From Caulobacter vibrioides (lineage in GTDB: Bacteria; Pseudomonadota; Alphaproteobacteria; Caulobacterales; Caulobacteraceae), in contig LNIY01000045.1 in NCBI GenBank assembly GCA_001449105.1, positions 1-64,000 of the forward strand: a DNA stretch of 64,000 nucleotides. Reading direction: 5' to 3'. The notes beneath the pieces are model-generated. The model was not told the DNA's origin, did no database searches, and saw nothing but the letters and a program-made list of their open reading frames with translations. Shown here piece after piece: positions 37,049-45,112 of this stretch; positions within the stretch are counted from its first letter, which is position 1, and every line of letters starts with the position of its first letter. A program made the translations under genes and the position numbers.

Positions 37049-38106
37049 GCGAAACCAGACTTCAGATCTACCGTCGAGCGCTCGCCCACCTGGGACATGC
37101 ACTCGCCGAGCCAGTCTTCCGCCGCCTTGCGCCCGCGGGCCTTGAGGTCGGTCAGGAAGCTCCACTCGGTATTGAACTTGGACGCCAGCGACAGGTCGGC
37201 CAGCGGCCCGTCGGCCTTGATGGCGTGAACGAGCATGCGCCGATAGCGCCCCCGGGCATTGTCTTTCAAGAGGCCTTCGTCGAGCAGCTTCTGCACGAAG
37301 CCGATGGCGCGAAGCTCCGAGGACAACGCCGCGTTGAAGGTGATCTCGTTCAGGCGGTCCATGATCTCGCCCGGCGACTTGGGCGTCTCGTCGCGGACGA
37401 AGGGGTTGAGGCTGACCAGCAGGATGTCGTCGGGCGTCTGGTCGTAGAACAGCGGCCACAGCGGCGGGTTGGCCAGGAAGCCGCCGTCCCAGTAGGGCTC
37501 GCCGTCGATCTCGACCGCCTGGAACACCTGCGGCAGGCAGGCGCTGGCCATCACGTGGCGGGCGGTCAGTTCGGTCTCGCGGAACACCTTGGCCTTGCTG
37601 GTCCGCACCGCCGTGGCCGAGATGTAGAGCTTGACCGGCGAGCGCTCGCGCAGGGCGGCAAAGTCGATCGTCTCGTCTAGGATGTCGTGCAGCGGGTTCA
37701 GGTTGAACGGATTGAACTCGTAGGGGCTGAGCGACAGGGCCAGCGTCTCGGCCATCCGCCAGCCGGGGGTGTTCTTGATCCAGTCGGTCGCGCCCCCGAA
37801 GGCGCTGGTCCAGATGCTGGTGTCGCCGAAGACGTTGCGGCCGCCCTGGCGGTTGACCTGCTTCCAGAAGTCGTCGAGCGAGGCCCTGGCCCCGTCGCGC
37901 CCGCCGGCGATCAGGCCCGAGGTGAAGGCCACCGCGTTCATCGCCCCGGCCGAGGCGGCGGTGATGGCCTGGATCTCCAGGCCCTCTTCCTCCAGCAGGC
38001 GGTCGATGACGCCCCACTCGAAGGCGCCGTGCGCGCCGCCGCCCTGCAGCGCCAGGCTGATCGGGCGCGGCCCCTTGGGCTTCCTTCTGAGCGGCGCGAT
38101 GGGCAT
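37045..38106 (-). CDS. Patatin-like phospholipase
   Basis: A 353-residue serine hydrolase with a Ser-Asp dyad. The oxyanion loop is G-G-G-A-H-G (22-27), the nucleophile S52 in A-A-S-A-G-A, and D207 in Y-W-D-G-G. The usual first glycine of G-x-S-x-G is alanine here, a tolerated variant in bacterial patatins. The expected reaction is acyl-ester hydrolysis of phospholipids in the cytoplasm, as no signal peptide is present. It is followed by a four-base-overlapping Nudix gene. A repeat (family C) lies just upstream. Confidence 0.9.
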   Translation of the reverse strand: MPIAPLRRKPKGPRPISLALQGGGAHGAFEWGVIDRLLEEEGLEIQAITAASAGAMNAVAFTSGLIAGGRDGARASLDDFWKQVNRQGGRNVFGDTSIWTSAFGGATDWIKNTPGWRMAETLALSLSPYEFNPFNLNPLHDILDETIDFAALRERSPVKLYISATAVRTSKAKVFRETELTARHVMASACLPQVFQAVEIDGEPYWDGGFLANPPLWPLFYDQTPDDILLVSLNPFVRDETPKSPGEIMDRLNEITFNAALSSELRAIGFVQKLLDEGLLKDNARGRYRRMLVHAIKADGPLADLSLASKFNTEWSFLTDLKARGRKAAEDWLGECMSQVGERSTVDLKSGFA

Positions 38107-38125
38107 GGGGGCCTCGGTGCTTGAT

Positions 38126-38211
38126 CCTCGTCCTTCGACAAGCTCAGGATGAGGATCAGGTGCAGGCTCGGCGCTAGAAAAACCTCATCCTGAGCCTGTC
38201 GAAGGACGAGG
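38126..38211. repeat. Intergenic inverted repeat, family C
   Basis: Arms of 29 bases, CCTCGTCCTTCGACAAGCTC... (38126-38154) and its complement (38183-38211), match at 28 of 29 positions, with a 28-base loop. The same motif CTTCGACAGGCTCAGGATGAG is a known type of dispersed alphaproteobacterial intergenic repeat. It lies 3' of bdhA and 5' of the patatin gene. Confidence 0.85.
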
Positions 38212-38237
38212 TTTTCGTCTCAGGCGCGGAGAGGCGG

Positions 38238-39035
38238 CTACTGGGCCGTCCAGCCGCCGTCGATCGTGAAGGCCGCGCCGTTGGCCGAGGCCCCCAGGTC
38301 GCTGACCAAGTAGAGCAGCTGGCCGGCCAGCTGCTCGACGGTGACGAACTGCTTGGTCGGCTGGGCGGCCAGGATCACGTCCTTCATCACCGCCTCCTGG
38401 CTGATGCCGCGGGCCTTGGCCTGGTCGGCGATCTGGGCCTCGACCAGCGGGGTCTTCACGAAGCCGGGGCAGATGGCGTTGCAGGTGATCCCCTGCTGGG
38501 CCACCTCCAGGGCGATGGTCTTGGTCAGGCCCAGTATGCCGTGCTTGGCGGCCACGTAGGCCGACTTGTAGGGCGAGGCGACCAGGCCGTGGGCCGAGGC
38601 GATGTTGACGATCCGCCCGCGGCCCTGCTCCTTCATGATCGGGATCGCCGCCTTGGCGGCGTGGAACGCCGACGACAGGTTGATGGCGATGATCAGGTCC
38701 CACTTGTCGTCGGGAAACTCGTCGACCGGGGCCACGTGCTGAACGCCGGCGTTGTTGACCAGGATGTCCAGCTCGCCGAACTCGGCCTTGGCGGCGCGCA
38801 CCATGTCGGCGATCTCGACCGGCTTGGTCATGTCGGCGCCGTGGTACAGCACCTCGACGCCGTGCTTTTCGGCCAGTTCCGAGCGGGTGCGCTCGATGGC
38901 GTTCATCTCGCCCAGGCCGTTGAGCACGATGTTGACGCCCTGGCCGGCGAGCGCGTCGGCCAGGGCGTGGCCGATGCCGCTGGTCGAGCCCGTGACGATC
39001 GCGACCTGCCCCTGCAACCCGAAATCCACCGCCAT
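38238..39035 (-). CDS. bdhA: 3-hydroxybutyrate dehydrogenase
   Basis: A 265-residue short-chain dehydrogenase that interconverts D-3-hydroxybutyrate and acetoacetate with NAD in polyhydroxybutyrate or ketone-body catabolism. The cofactor motif is T-G-S-T-S-G-I-G (about 15-21), the structural motif N-N-A-G-V-Q-H (about 92-98), the active site Ser in N-I-A-S-A-H-G, and Y-x-x-x-K in S-A-Y-V-A-A-K-H-G. The sequence closely resembles known BdhA enzymes. ATG 39035 has AGGAGA upstream. It is monocistronic, with family C repeat 27 bases downstream. Confidence 0.93.
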   Translation of the reverse strand: MAVDFGLQGQVAIVTGSTSGIGHALADALAGQGVNIVLNGLGEMNAIERTRSELAEKHGVEVLYHGADMTKPVEIADMVRAAKAEFGELDILVNNAGVQHVAPVDEFPDDKWDLIIAINLSSAFHAAKAAIPIMKEQGRGRIVNIASAHGLVASPYKSAYVAAKHGILGLTKTIALEVAQQGITCNAICPGFVKTPLVEAQIADQAKARGISQEAVMKDVILAAQPTKQFVTVEQLAGQLLYLVSDLGASANGAAFTIDGGWTAQ

Positions 39036-39139
39036 GGCGCTCTCCTGCCGGCCTCGCGGGCCGCTTGAATTGTTGCAACGCAACATATAGCCCGCCGTTG
39101 CGAAAGAACGAGAGGCTATAAATTCATCGATAGATGAAT

Positions 39140-39907
39140 TCAGGGCTGCGGGCGAGCGAAAACCCAGTCTGCGTCGGTGGAGAGGTCCGGGCGGAAGCGA
39201 TAGCCGTCCAGGTCGAAGGCCTTCAGGTCCTGCGCCTTCTCGACGCGGCCCTCGATGGCGTAGCGGGCCATGCGGCCACGCGCCTTCTTGGCGTAGAAGC
39301 CCAGCACCTTCAGGGCTCCGGCCTTCTCTTCCTTGAAGTGGCAGGTGACGACCGGCAGCTTCAGGGCCTTGGCGTCGACGGCGCCGAAATATTCCTGGCT
39401 GGCCAGGTTCACCAGCGTCGGGTCGGCGTGGTCGGCGGCGGCCTCGTTCAGGGTCTTGGCGATGGTCTCGCCCCAGAAGTCGTAGAGGTTGGCGCCGCGC
39501 TTGGTCTTCAGGCGGGTGCCCATCTCCAGGCGGTAGGGCTGCAGGGCGTCCAGCGGCCTCAGCACGCCGTACAGGCCCGACAGGATCCGCAGGCTGCCCT
39601 GCGCCCATTCCAGGGCCGGACGGTCCAGCTCGCGGGCGGCCAGGCCGGCATAGACGTCGCCGTTGAAGGCGATCACGGCCTGGAGCCCGTCCTCGACCTC
39701 GGGGTCGAAATGCTGGAAGCGCTCGCGGTTCAGGTCGGCCAGCTTCTCGGAGATGTGCATCAGCCGGCGCAGGTCGGCGGCCGTCAGCTTGCGGGCGACC
39801 TTGGCCAGTTCCGCGATCTGCGGCTTCAGGGCCGGGGTGGTCAGGGGCAGGACCTGATCCGGGGCGGTGAAGTCTAGCGACTTGGCGGGAGAGATGACCA
39901 TCAGCAT
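39140..39907 (-). CDS. yaaA: YaaA-family peroxide-stress protein
   Basis: A 255-residue YaaA (UPF0246) protein, linked in enterobacteria to lowering free iron under peroxide stress. Visible signatures are M-V-I-S-P-A-K-S-L-D-F at the start, A-F-N-G-D-V-Y-A-G-L (about 76-85), L-S-G-L-Y-G-V-L-R-P-L-D and R-L-E-M-G-T-R-L, and the F-x-x-x-K-A-R-G region. Length matches the family's usual 255-260. ATG 39907 (L-M-V-I-S-P) is the family-typical start. It is preceded by the family A4 repeat region. Confidence 0.93.
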   Translation of the reverse strand: MLMVISPAKSLDFTAPDQVLPLTTPALKPQIAELAKVARKLTAADLRRLMHISEKLADLNRERFQHFDPEVEDGLQAVIAFNGDVYAGLAARELDRPALEWAQGSLRILSGLYGVLRPLDALQPYRLEMGTRLKTKRGANLYDFWGETIAKTLNEAAADHADPTLVNLASQEYFGAVDAKALKLPVVTCHFKEEKAGALKVLGFYAKKARGRMARYAIEGRVEKAQDLKAFDLDGYRFRPDLSTDADWVFARPQP

Positions 39908-39994
39908 GGGGGTGCAGATAGAGGCTTTGGTCCCGCTTCGCCAGCATTGGGGGTGCACGACGGGCCCGTAAGGGGGGTATTGCGACCCTCAGCT

Positions 39995-40134
39995 CGTCAT
40001 CCCGGAAAGCGCACAGCGCTTATCCGGGACCCAGGGGATTGGGTGTGGCGGTTGAGGCCTGCGCCCGCAGCACATGCGACCTCGCTGCGGTGGCCCCTGG
40101 GTCCCGGCTCTACGCTTCGCTTCGCCCGGGATGA
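39995..40134. repeat. Intergenic inverted repeat, family A copy 4
   Basis: CGTCATCCCGGA at the left end and CCCGGGATGA at the right, with inner CCGGGACCCAGGGG / CCCCTGGGTCCCGG arms. It sits directly 3' of the methionine aminopeptidase gene and upstream of yaaA (both minus strand), the only family A copy here not between convergent genes. Confidence 0.8.
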
Positions 40135-40169
40135 AGATGAGTTTTGCGGTGAGGAGGAGTGAGCAGACC

Positions 40170-40916
40170 TCACGCCAAGGTCAGCACCAGCGGTCCATTC
40201 CGGGTCGCCACCAGGGTGTGCTCGTACTGCACCGTGGCCTCGCGGCCCGGCGGGCGCAGCGTCCAGCCGTCGTCCAGTTCCTCGACCCAGTCCGCGCCCA
40301 GCGACAGGAACGGCTCGATGGTGAAGACCAGGCCCTCGGTGATCACCCGGCGGTCGCGCGGCTCGTGCCAGGTGGGGATCTCCTTGGGCGCGTCGTGCAG
40401 CGAGCGGCCGACCCCGTGGCTGGCGAGGTTGCGCACCAGGCTGTAGCCGTTCCTGCCGGCGAAGGCCTCGATCTGGCGGCCGACCTCGTTCAGGCGACCG
40501 CCCGGCCGGACGGCCCGGATGCCGGCCCACATCGCCCGTCGGCCGTCGCGGCACAGGCGTTCGATGCGCTTGGTCGTCGGCGGCACGGAAAAGCTGGCGC
40601 CGGTGTCGCCGAAATAGCCGTCCAGCTCGGCCGAGACGTCGATGTTGATCAGGTCGCCGGCCTTGATCACCGTGTCGCCGGGTATGCCGTGGGCGCAGTC
40701 GGGACCCACCGAGATGCAGGTCGCGCCGGGGAAGTCGTAGGTCAGCTCCGGCGCCGAGCGGGCGCCGTCCTGCTCCAGCAGGGCGCGGCCGATGTCGTCC
40801 AGCTCCTTGGTGGTCATGCCCGGCTCCAGCGCCGCGCCCATGGCCGTCAGCGTGCGGGCCACCAGGGCGCCTACCGCGCGCAGCCTGTCCAGCTGGTCTT
40901 CGTTGTCGATCGTCAT
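40170..40916 (-). CDS. map: Type I methionine aminopeptidase (second, ParD-linked copy type)
   Basis: A 248-residue M24 metallopeptidase. The metal ligands are intact: D-D pair in N-I-D-V-S-A-E-L-D-G-Y-F-G-D-T (about 93-107), His in A-S-H-G-V-G-R-S-L-H-D (about 168-178), Glu in F-T-I-E-P-F (about 200), Glu in V-Q-Y-E-H-T (near 235), and H-G-I-P upstream. It should remove N-terminal Met. The start overlaps the upstream ParD-like gene's stop by four bases (ATGA), an arrangement seen for accessory MetAP genes rather than the housekeeping map next to ribosomal protein genes. Confidence 0.92.
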   Translation of the reverse strand: MTIDNEDQLDRLRAVGALVARTLTAMGAALEPGMTTKELDDIGRALLEQDGARSAPELTYDFPGATCISVGPDCAHGIPGDTVIKAGDLINIDVSAELDGYFGDTGASFSVPPTTKRIERLCRDGRRAMWAGIRAVRPGGRLNEVGRQIEAFAGRNGYSLVRNLASHGVGRSLHDAPKEIPTWHEPRDRRVITEGLVFTIEPFLSLGADWVEELDDGWTLRPPGREATVQYEHTLVATRNGPLVLTLA

Positions 40917-41137
40917 GGGGCGCTGGGCGCCAGGGCGGATGTCAGGTCCGGCGCGTCGACGCCGGCCTCCTTCAGCTCGCGCGCCACCAGCTCCTGGAAG
41001 GTCAGGCCGGGGTTGAGCTCGCTGAGCATGCCGATCCTGATCCAGAACGCCGCCTGGCCGTTGATCGAACGGTAGGAGGCCTTGCTGGCCCGTCGCAGCT
41101 GCTCGTGCAGCTCGTCCTCGATGTTGACGATGCCCAT
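40913..41137 (-). CDS. ParD-like antitoxin-type protein
   Basis: A 74-residue protein. The short N-terminal beta/helix pattern (V-N-I-E-D-E-L-H-E-Q-L-R-R-A-S-K-A-S-Y-R-S-I-N-G) resembles the ParD-like ribbon-helix-helix family, expected to bind DNA as a dimer. It is translationally coupled to a methionine aminopeptidase rather than to a ParE toxin. No toxin of known type follows. Upstream of its start (ATG 41137) lies the AT-rich triple repeat at 41150-41180, a plausible self-regulation site. Confidence 0.75.
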   Translation of the reverse strand: MGIVNIEDELHEQLRRASKASYRSINGQAAFWIRIGMLSELNPGLTFQELVARELKEAGVDAPDLTSALAPSAP

Positions 41138-41149
41138 GGGATGCTCGTG

Positions 41150-41180
41150 GAATATATGAATTGCATATGAAGTATATGCT
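41150..41180. promoter_or_regulatory. AT-rich direct-repeat operator upstream of the ParD-like/map pair
   Basis: In a GC-rich context this stretch is AT-rich and carries three ATATG units starting at 41154, 41165 and 41174, spaced 11 and 9 bases apart, about one helical turn. The first two extend to ATATGAA. It begins about 13 bases before the ParD-like start codon (minus strand), as expected for a ribbon-helix-helix autoregulatory operator. The binder is inferred. Confidence 0.5.
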
Positions 41181-41293
41181 CCTCGTGGGGCGTGCAAGCG
41201 TCGCGCCTTCCGCGAACCCGGCGTTGAGCCTTCGAAGGGGGCGCGCTATCGACATCCAGGCGCCGGAGCGTCTGGCGGGATCGCGGGGGCGTC

Positions 41294-42079
41294 ATGGAAA
41301 TCTTGTATGGGAAAGCCGGCTTGCTGGCGGTCTGCGCCGGAGCCGTGGTCCTGACGCTGTCGACGGGAGCCGACGCGGCGCGGGCCCAGGACGCGGCCGC
41401 ATCCCAGCCTGCCGCGCGGTCGCCGGCCCCGCTCGCCGTCCTCGAGGCCCTGCTGTTTCCGCCAGGGCAGGAGCAGGTCGTCCGCTTCGACGAGCCGATC
41501 GTCGGCGGCGCGCGCATCCTGACGCCGACCCGGTGGGACGCGCCCGGCGTGCGCACCCCGGAATCGCACCCGATCCGGACCTTGCTGAAGGGCGACTTCT
41601 CGACCGAGGGGACGGGACTGGCCAAGGGGCGCCCGGCCAATCTCGTCCAGCTGTACGCCGCCTCCCTGGAACCCTTCTTCGGCCATCCCGACCTCGTGCT
41701 GAGGACGGCCTTCGACGCTCCTCCCGCCGCGGGCGAGCAGTTGATGGTGGTGGAGCGGCCGGACTGCATCGTCGTCGCCAGCCACAGGCAGGGCCGCATC
41801 AGCCGCATGGCCAGCGTGTCGAACGCCGAGGCTCTGGGCGCCGTGGGTGGAGAAAGCGCGGGCGACCGCGACTGCCGCACGCGCACTGGCGCCGCTGCGG
41901 TCGGCGCGTGGGGTGTCTTCCATCCGCCGGGCGCGGCGGTGGTCCAGAAGGAGGGCTGGACGCCTCCCGCCGGCCCGAGCGCCGGCCTGTTCGATCCGCC
42001 CCTGTCGGAGACCTTGCCCAGGATCGAGCCGGGCCTTTCGAGGCAGGGCTTCCACGACCTGACCGCCGGCCTTCGCTGA
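41294..42079 (+). CDS. Exported protein of unknown function
   Basis: A 261-residue protein. A signal peptide-like start (M-E-I-L-Y-G-K-A-G-L-L-A-V-C-A-G, core, ending A-R-A-Q near residue 32) leads into an Ala/Pro-rich lead and a globular part with no recognised motif. It has cysteines near 165 and 205. ATG 41294 and unbroken GC-rich codon use support coding. It is convergent with the class 3 lipase, 9 bases apart. Confidence 0.7.
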   Translation: MEILYGKAGLLAVCAGAVVLTLSTGADAARAQDAAASQPAARSPAPLAVLEALLFPPGQEQVVRFDEPIVGGARILTPTRWDAPGVRTPESHPIRTLLKGDFSTEGTGLAKGRPANLVQLYAASLEPFFGHPDLVLRTAFDAPPAAGEQLMVVERPDCIVVASHRQGRISRMASVSNAEALGAVGGESAGDRDCRTRTGAAAVGAWGVFHPPGAAVVQKEGWTPPAGPSAGLFDPPLSETLPRIEPGLSRQGFHDLTAGLR

Positions 42080-42088
42080 TCGGCTGGC

Positions 42089-43246
42089 CTACTCGGCCGC
42101 CGCCGTCGCCGGGGTCTGCGCCTTGGCCGCCGCCGTCAGGCGCTTGGCGTGGGTCTGCACCTGGCGCAGCGTCGCGCGGGTCATGGCCGCGGTGGTCTCG
42201 GTCAGGGCGTCGTCCACGCCGACATAGGTGGGATAGGCCGCCAGGTGGTTGGCGACGATCAGGCCGAAATAGCCCTGCAGGCTGGTGTAGTCGACGTCCG
42301 GCGGATCGGCCGCGAAGGTCTGGTGGGCGATCGGCTGGTAGGTGTTGAAGCCGATCAGGCCGTGGGCCAGTCCGTCCAGCGAGGCCAGCAGGGCGTCCAT
42401 CGCCAGCTTGAAGGCCAGGTCGCCGGTGTTGGTGAAGAAGCCCGTCAGCTTCACGTCGTTCCAGGCCGTGGGCACGACGTCGTGGACGTTCACGAGGTCG
42501 GTGTTGAACGGCACGGGGCCGGCGTTGGCCGAGCCCGCCGCCGGGGCCGGGAAGAAGTGGGTGTAGAGAGCCGCGAAATCGGGATTGCCCGGCGTCGGGC
42601 CCGCGCTGGGCAGGGTCAGCAGGGTGGTGCTGGCGAACGGTCCGCCGTTCTGGCTCACGGCCGCCATGGCCAGGCTGGGCGACAGGGCGCCGCCCAGGCT
42701 GTGGCCGCTGAAGATCACCGTGCCGCCGGGATTGGCCTTGGTCCAGCCGCTCACGAAGGCCTGGATCCCGCCGGCCTTGGGATCGGCCAGGGCCAGCAGG
42801 GCGGCGATCCCGGTCGCCGTGGCGTGCGAGATTTTGGGCGTCGCGGCCCCGTCAAAGCCGCCGTTGCCGTAGGGCCAGTCGATCTGCCGCACGATCGAGA
42901 AGTCTTCGGCCAGCCAGTCGTAGGCGTCGTCCTCGTTGGTGCCGGCCATGGCCACCACCAGGCAGGGCGCGCCGTCCAACGAGGCGGAGGCCGCGTACAG
43001 CATGTTGTCGGCGTAGTAGAGCGCGGTCGGATCGGCGCCCTCGTGGCTCGACGCCACGGGACCCCAGGCGATCGACCAGTCGGCGATCCGGCCGGCGTTG
43101 TCGGCCAGGAAGGTCTGCACCGACTGGCGCACGTGGGCTTCCAGGTTGGCCAGGGTGTCGACCTTGTCGGAGGCGGCGTTCGACAGCCACGACAGGCAGA
43201 AGGCCTGCTGCTGGAGGGTCAGGCTGGTCGCGGCGGTCTGCGGCAT
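42089..43246 (-). CDS. Class 3 lipase-like alpha/beta hydrolase
   Basis: A 385-residue lipase. The nucleophile elbow G-H-S-L-G-G-A near residue 180 is the class 3 (Rhizomucor-type) form, preceded by V-V-A-M-A-G-T-N (about 96-103), the usual lid/oxyanion region, and followed by H-D-V-V-P for the acid/His region. There is no signal peptide. The N-terminus reads M-P-Q-T-A-A-T-S-L-T-L-Q-Q-Q. It probably hydrolyses acylglycerols or PHB-type polyesters in the cytoplasm, but the substrate is not certain. It is convergent with the upstream unknown protein. Confidence 0.88.
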   Translation of the reverse strand: MPQTAATSLTLQQQAFCLSWLSNAASDKVDTLANLEAHVRQSVQTFLADNAGRIADWSIAWGPVASSHEGADPTALYYADNMLYAASASLDGAPCLVVAMAGTNEDDAYDWLAEDFSIVRQIDWPYGNGGFDGAATPKISHATATGIAALLALADPKAGGIQAFVSGWTKANPGGTVIFSGHSLGGALSPSLAMAAVSQNGGPFASTTLLTLPSAGPTPGNPDFAALYTHFFPAPAAGSANAGPVPFNTDLVNVHDVVPTAWNDVKLTGFFTNTGDLAFKLAMDALLASLDGLAHGLIGFNTYQPIAHQTFAADPPDVDYTSLQGYFGLIVANHLAAYPTYVGVDDALTETTAAMTRATLRQVQTHAKRLTAAAKAQTPATAAAE

Positions 43247-43345
43247 GGTCGCCTCCGGTGGCTGGCTCTTGCGGGCGTCGGCGGCGACCGTATCACGCCT
43301 TCAACTTCAAGATGTGATCGGCCGCACAAGGCGGCGCGCGACATC

Positions 43346-43414
43346 ACTTTCCATCATGGAAAGTTTTCACTTGCCGAGTTGGAAAGTGGTCATTAGCTTT
43401 CCGGTATGGAAAGT
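43346..43414. promoter_or_regulatory. Tandem CTTTCC/GGAAAG operators
   Basis: ACTTTCCA-tca-TGGAAAGT (43346-43364) is a perfect 8-bp dyad. A second half-site TGGAAAGT is at 43380-43387, and AGCTTTCC-ggta-TGGAAAGT at 43395-43414 forms another near-perfect dyad. The last element ends 13 bases before the membrane-protein start. This is a classic double-operator layout, likely bound by the winged-helix regulator encoded downstream. Confidence 0.7.
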
Positions 43415-43426
43415 AAGGAAGCGCCC

Positions 43427-43900
43427 ATGAGCCCCGCTCAACCCCCGCCGATCGGTCCGGCCGACGCCGCCCGCATGCTGGCCGAGGTCGAAACCGCCAA
43501 CGCCGATCTGGCCCGCCGCGCCCGCGCGCCCCTCTGGTACCACCCGGCCCTCGGCCTGCTGGTCGGCGCCGTGGCGGCGGTGCAGGGCCAGGCGATCCCG
43601 CTGATGCTGGGCGTCTACGCCGTGTTCGTGGTGGGCCTCCTGCTGCTGGTGAAGGCCTACAAGCGCCGCACCGGCCTGTGGGTCAGCGGCTATCGCGCGG
43701 GACGCACGCGCTGGGTCGCCGTCGGACTTGCGGTCGTCACCGCCCTGGCCGTGCTCGGCTCGGCCCTGCTGGCGCGTGAACACGGCCTGACCGCGGCGCC
43801 GTTCGTCCTCGGCGCCGTCGTGGCGGCGATCGTCACCGTCGGCGGCTTCGTCTGGGAGGCCGCGTTCCGCCGCGACCTGCGTGACGGCGGCGCCCTGTGA
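43427..43900 (+). CDS. Membrane protein cotranscribed with a regulator
   Basis: A 157-residue protein with four hydrophobic segments (about 38-55, 58-78, 97-117 and 123-143) following a short soluble N-terminus that contains a conserved-looking A-A-R-M-L-A-E-V-E-T-A. ATG 43427 has AAGGAAG upstream; another in-frame ATG is at 43406 inside the operator. It overlaps the winged-helix regulator by four bases (GTGA). The tandem operators end just upstream. This membrane protein/wHTH pairing is found in many bacteria, but its role is unknown. Confidence 0.8.
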   Translation: MSPAQPPPIGPADAARMLAEVETANADLARRARAPLWYHPALGLLVGAVAAVQGQAIPLMLGVYAVFVVGLLLLVKAYKRRTGLWVSGYRAGRTRWVAVGLAVVTALAVLGSALLAREHGLTAAPFVLGAVVAAIVTVGGFVWEAAFRRDLRDGGAL

Positions 43901-44205
43901 GCGGGGGTGTGAGCGGGGGCCTCGATCCGGTGATCCACGCCCCTAACCGGCTGCAGATCTGCTGCATGCTGGCCGGCGTCGACACCATCGACTTCGCCAC
44001 CCTGCGCGAGGCGCTGGACGTCTCGGAATCGGTGCTCTCCAAGCACATCAAGACGCTGGAGGAGGCCGGCTACCTGAAGGTCAGCAAGAGTCCGTCCGAC
44101 GGCCGGGTGCGCACCTGGACATCCCTGACCGGCGCCGGCCGCAAGGCGCTGAAGGACCACCTGGCGGCGCTGAAGGCGATGATGGCCGGCGTGCCGGAGG
44201 CCTGA
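43897..44205 (+). CDS. Winged-helix transcriptional regulator (MarR/ArsR-like)
   Basis: A 102-residue winged-helix DNA-binding protein with no ligand domain. The recognition region is F-A-T-L-R-E-A-L-D-V-S-E-S-V-L-S-K-H-I-K-T-L-E-E-A-G-Y-L (about 33-60), with a wing G-R-V-R-T-W-T-S-L-T near 70-80 and A-L-K-D-H-L-A-A-L at the end. It matches the 'transcriptional regulator, winged-helix' class often encoded beside a small membrane protein. GTG 43897 overlaps the membrane gene (GTGA). Autoregulation at the tandem operators is the natural inference. Confidence 0.85.
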   Translation: MSGGVSGGLDPVIHAPNRLQICCMLAGVDTIDFATLREALDVSESVLSKHIKTLEEAGYLKVSKSPSDGRVRTWTSLTGAGRKALKDHLAALKAMMAGVPEA

Positions 44206-44260
44206 GGTGTATTGTCAAGCTTTGCAGGTTTGGGTTCTGCTGGGCGGACGGAGTTTTCCC

Positions 44261-44757
44261 ATGCGCCCCATCCTCGTTTTCGTCTTCGCCTTCGCCCTGG
44301 GTCTGGCGCCCGGGGCGGCGCTCGCCGGCTGGGAGGCCACCGAGTGGGGCATGACGCCCGAGCAGGCCCAGGCCGCCATGCCGGCGCTGAAGCCCGTGAA
44401 GTCCGGCGAGAAACTCGACGTCGGCCAGGCCAAGAGCGCGGGGGTGGTCAAGCTGGAAGGCGTGAGGGGCAGGGCGGTACTCTACTACGGGCCCGCCGGG
44501 CTCGGATGGTCCAGGTGTCGCTGCCTGGCCAGTCCTGCAAGGCCGTCGGAGGGGCCATCCTGCGCCGGCTCGGCAAGCCGCTGAAGGTCTCCGACCAGGT
44601 CCTGTTCTGGCTGCTCATCTGGCACGACGAGCCGAGTCAGACCCGCATACGCCAGATGCTCAGCCCCCAGGCCGGACTCTGCGCGGTTCATTTCGAGCGC
44701 CTGTCGACCTATCGCGATCACGACCTCGACACCGCGGCCGACAAGGCCGCGCCCTGA
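44261..44757 (+). pseudogene. Frameshifted gene for an exported protein
   Basis: One frame gives M-R-P-I-L-V-F-V-F-A-F with a signal peptide to A-L-A-G and a domain through A-V-L-Y-Y-G-P-A-G-L. At about 44504 the coding pattern jumps to a second frame that continues M-V-Q-V-S-L-P-G-Q-S-C-K to the stop at 44757. One missing base (for example a T or G in CTCGGATGG) restores a continuous protein of about 165 residues. The restored pattern with G-L-(W/G)-M-V-Q-V resembles small exported proteins I know only generally. It is either a true pseudogene or a sequencing/assembly error. Confidence 0.75.
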
Positions 44758-44803
44758 GCGGTTGGCGGCTTTTCTTTCCCGCGCCGGTCGCTAGGAAGAT
44801 CGC

Positions 44804-45112
44804 ATGAACGAAACCCTCGCCCTCGCGGCCGCCCTGGCCTGGCCGCTGCCGATGATCGTGGCCCTCTATTTCGTGGCCCGCACCCGGACGCTCAAGCTGC
44901 GCCTCATCTGGGCCGTGCTGTGCTTCGTCGGCGTCGGCGTGCTGTGGATGCACACGGCGACCGGCAAGTGGGGCGTCGTGCCCTTCGCGGTCAACATCCT
45001 GGGTCCCGGCCAGCAACCGGGCGTCCTGAAGTCGACCTTCCCGGCCGGCGCGCTGCTGTCGCTGATCGCCGTCTACTTCGCCCGCCGCAAGGCCAAGTCG
45101 GCGCAAGCGTGA
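44804..45112 (+). CDS. Small membrane protein of unknown function
   Basis: A 102-residue protein with three hydrophobic segments (about 5-25, 34-52 and 82-96) and no recognised motif. It ends in basic residues R-R-K-A-K-S, consistent with an inner-membrane protein with a cytoplasmic tail. ATG 44804 is 15 bases after GGAAGAT. Its stop overlaps the next gene's GTG by three bases, so the two are coupled. Confidence 0.75.
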   Translation: MNETLALAAALAWPLPMIVALYFVARTRTLKLRLIWAVLCFVGVGVLWMHTATGKWGVVPFAVNILGPGQQPGVLKSTFPAGALLSLIAVYFARRKAKSAQA

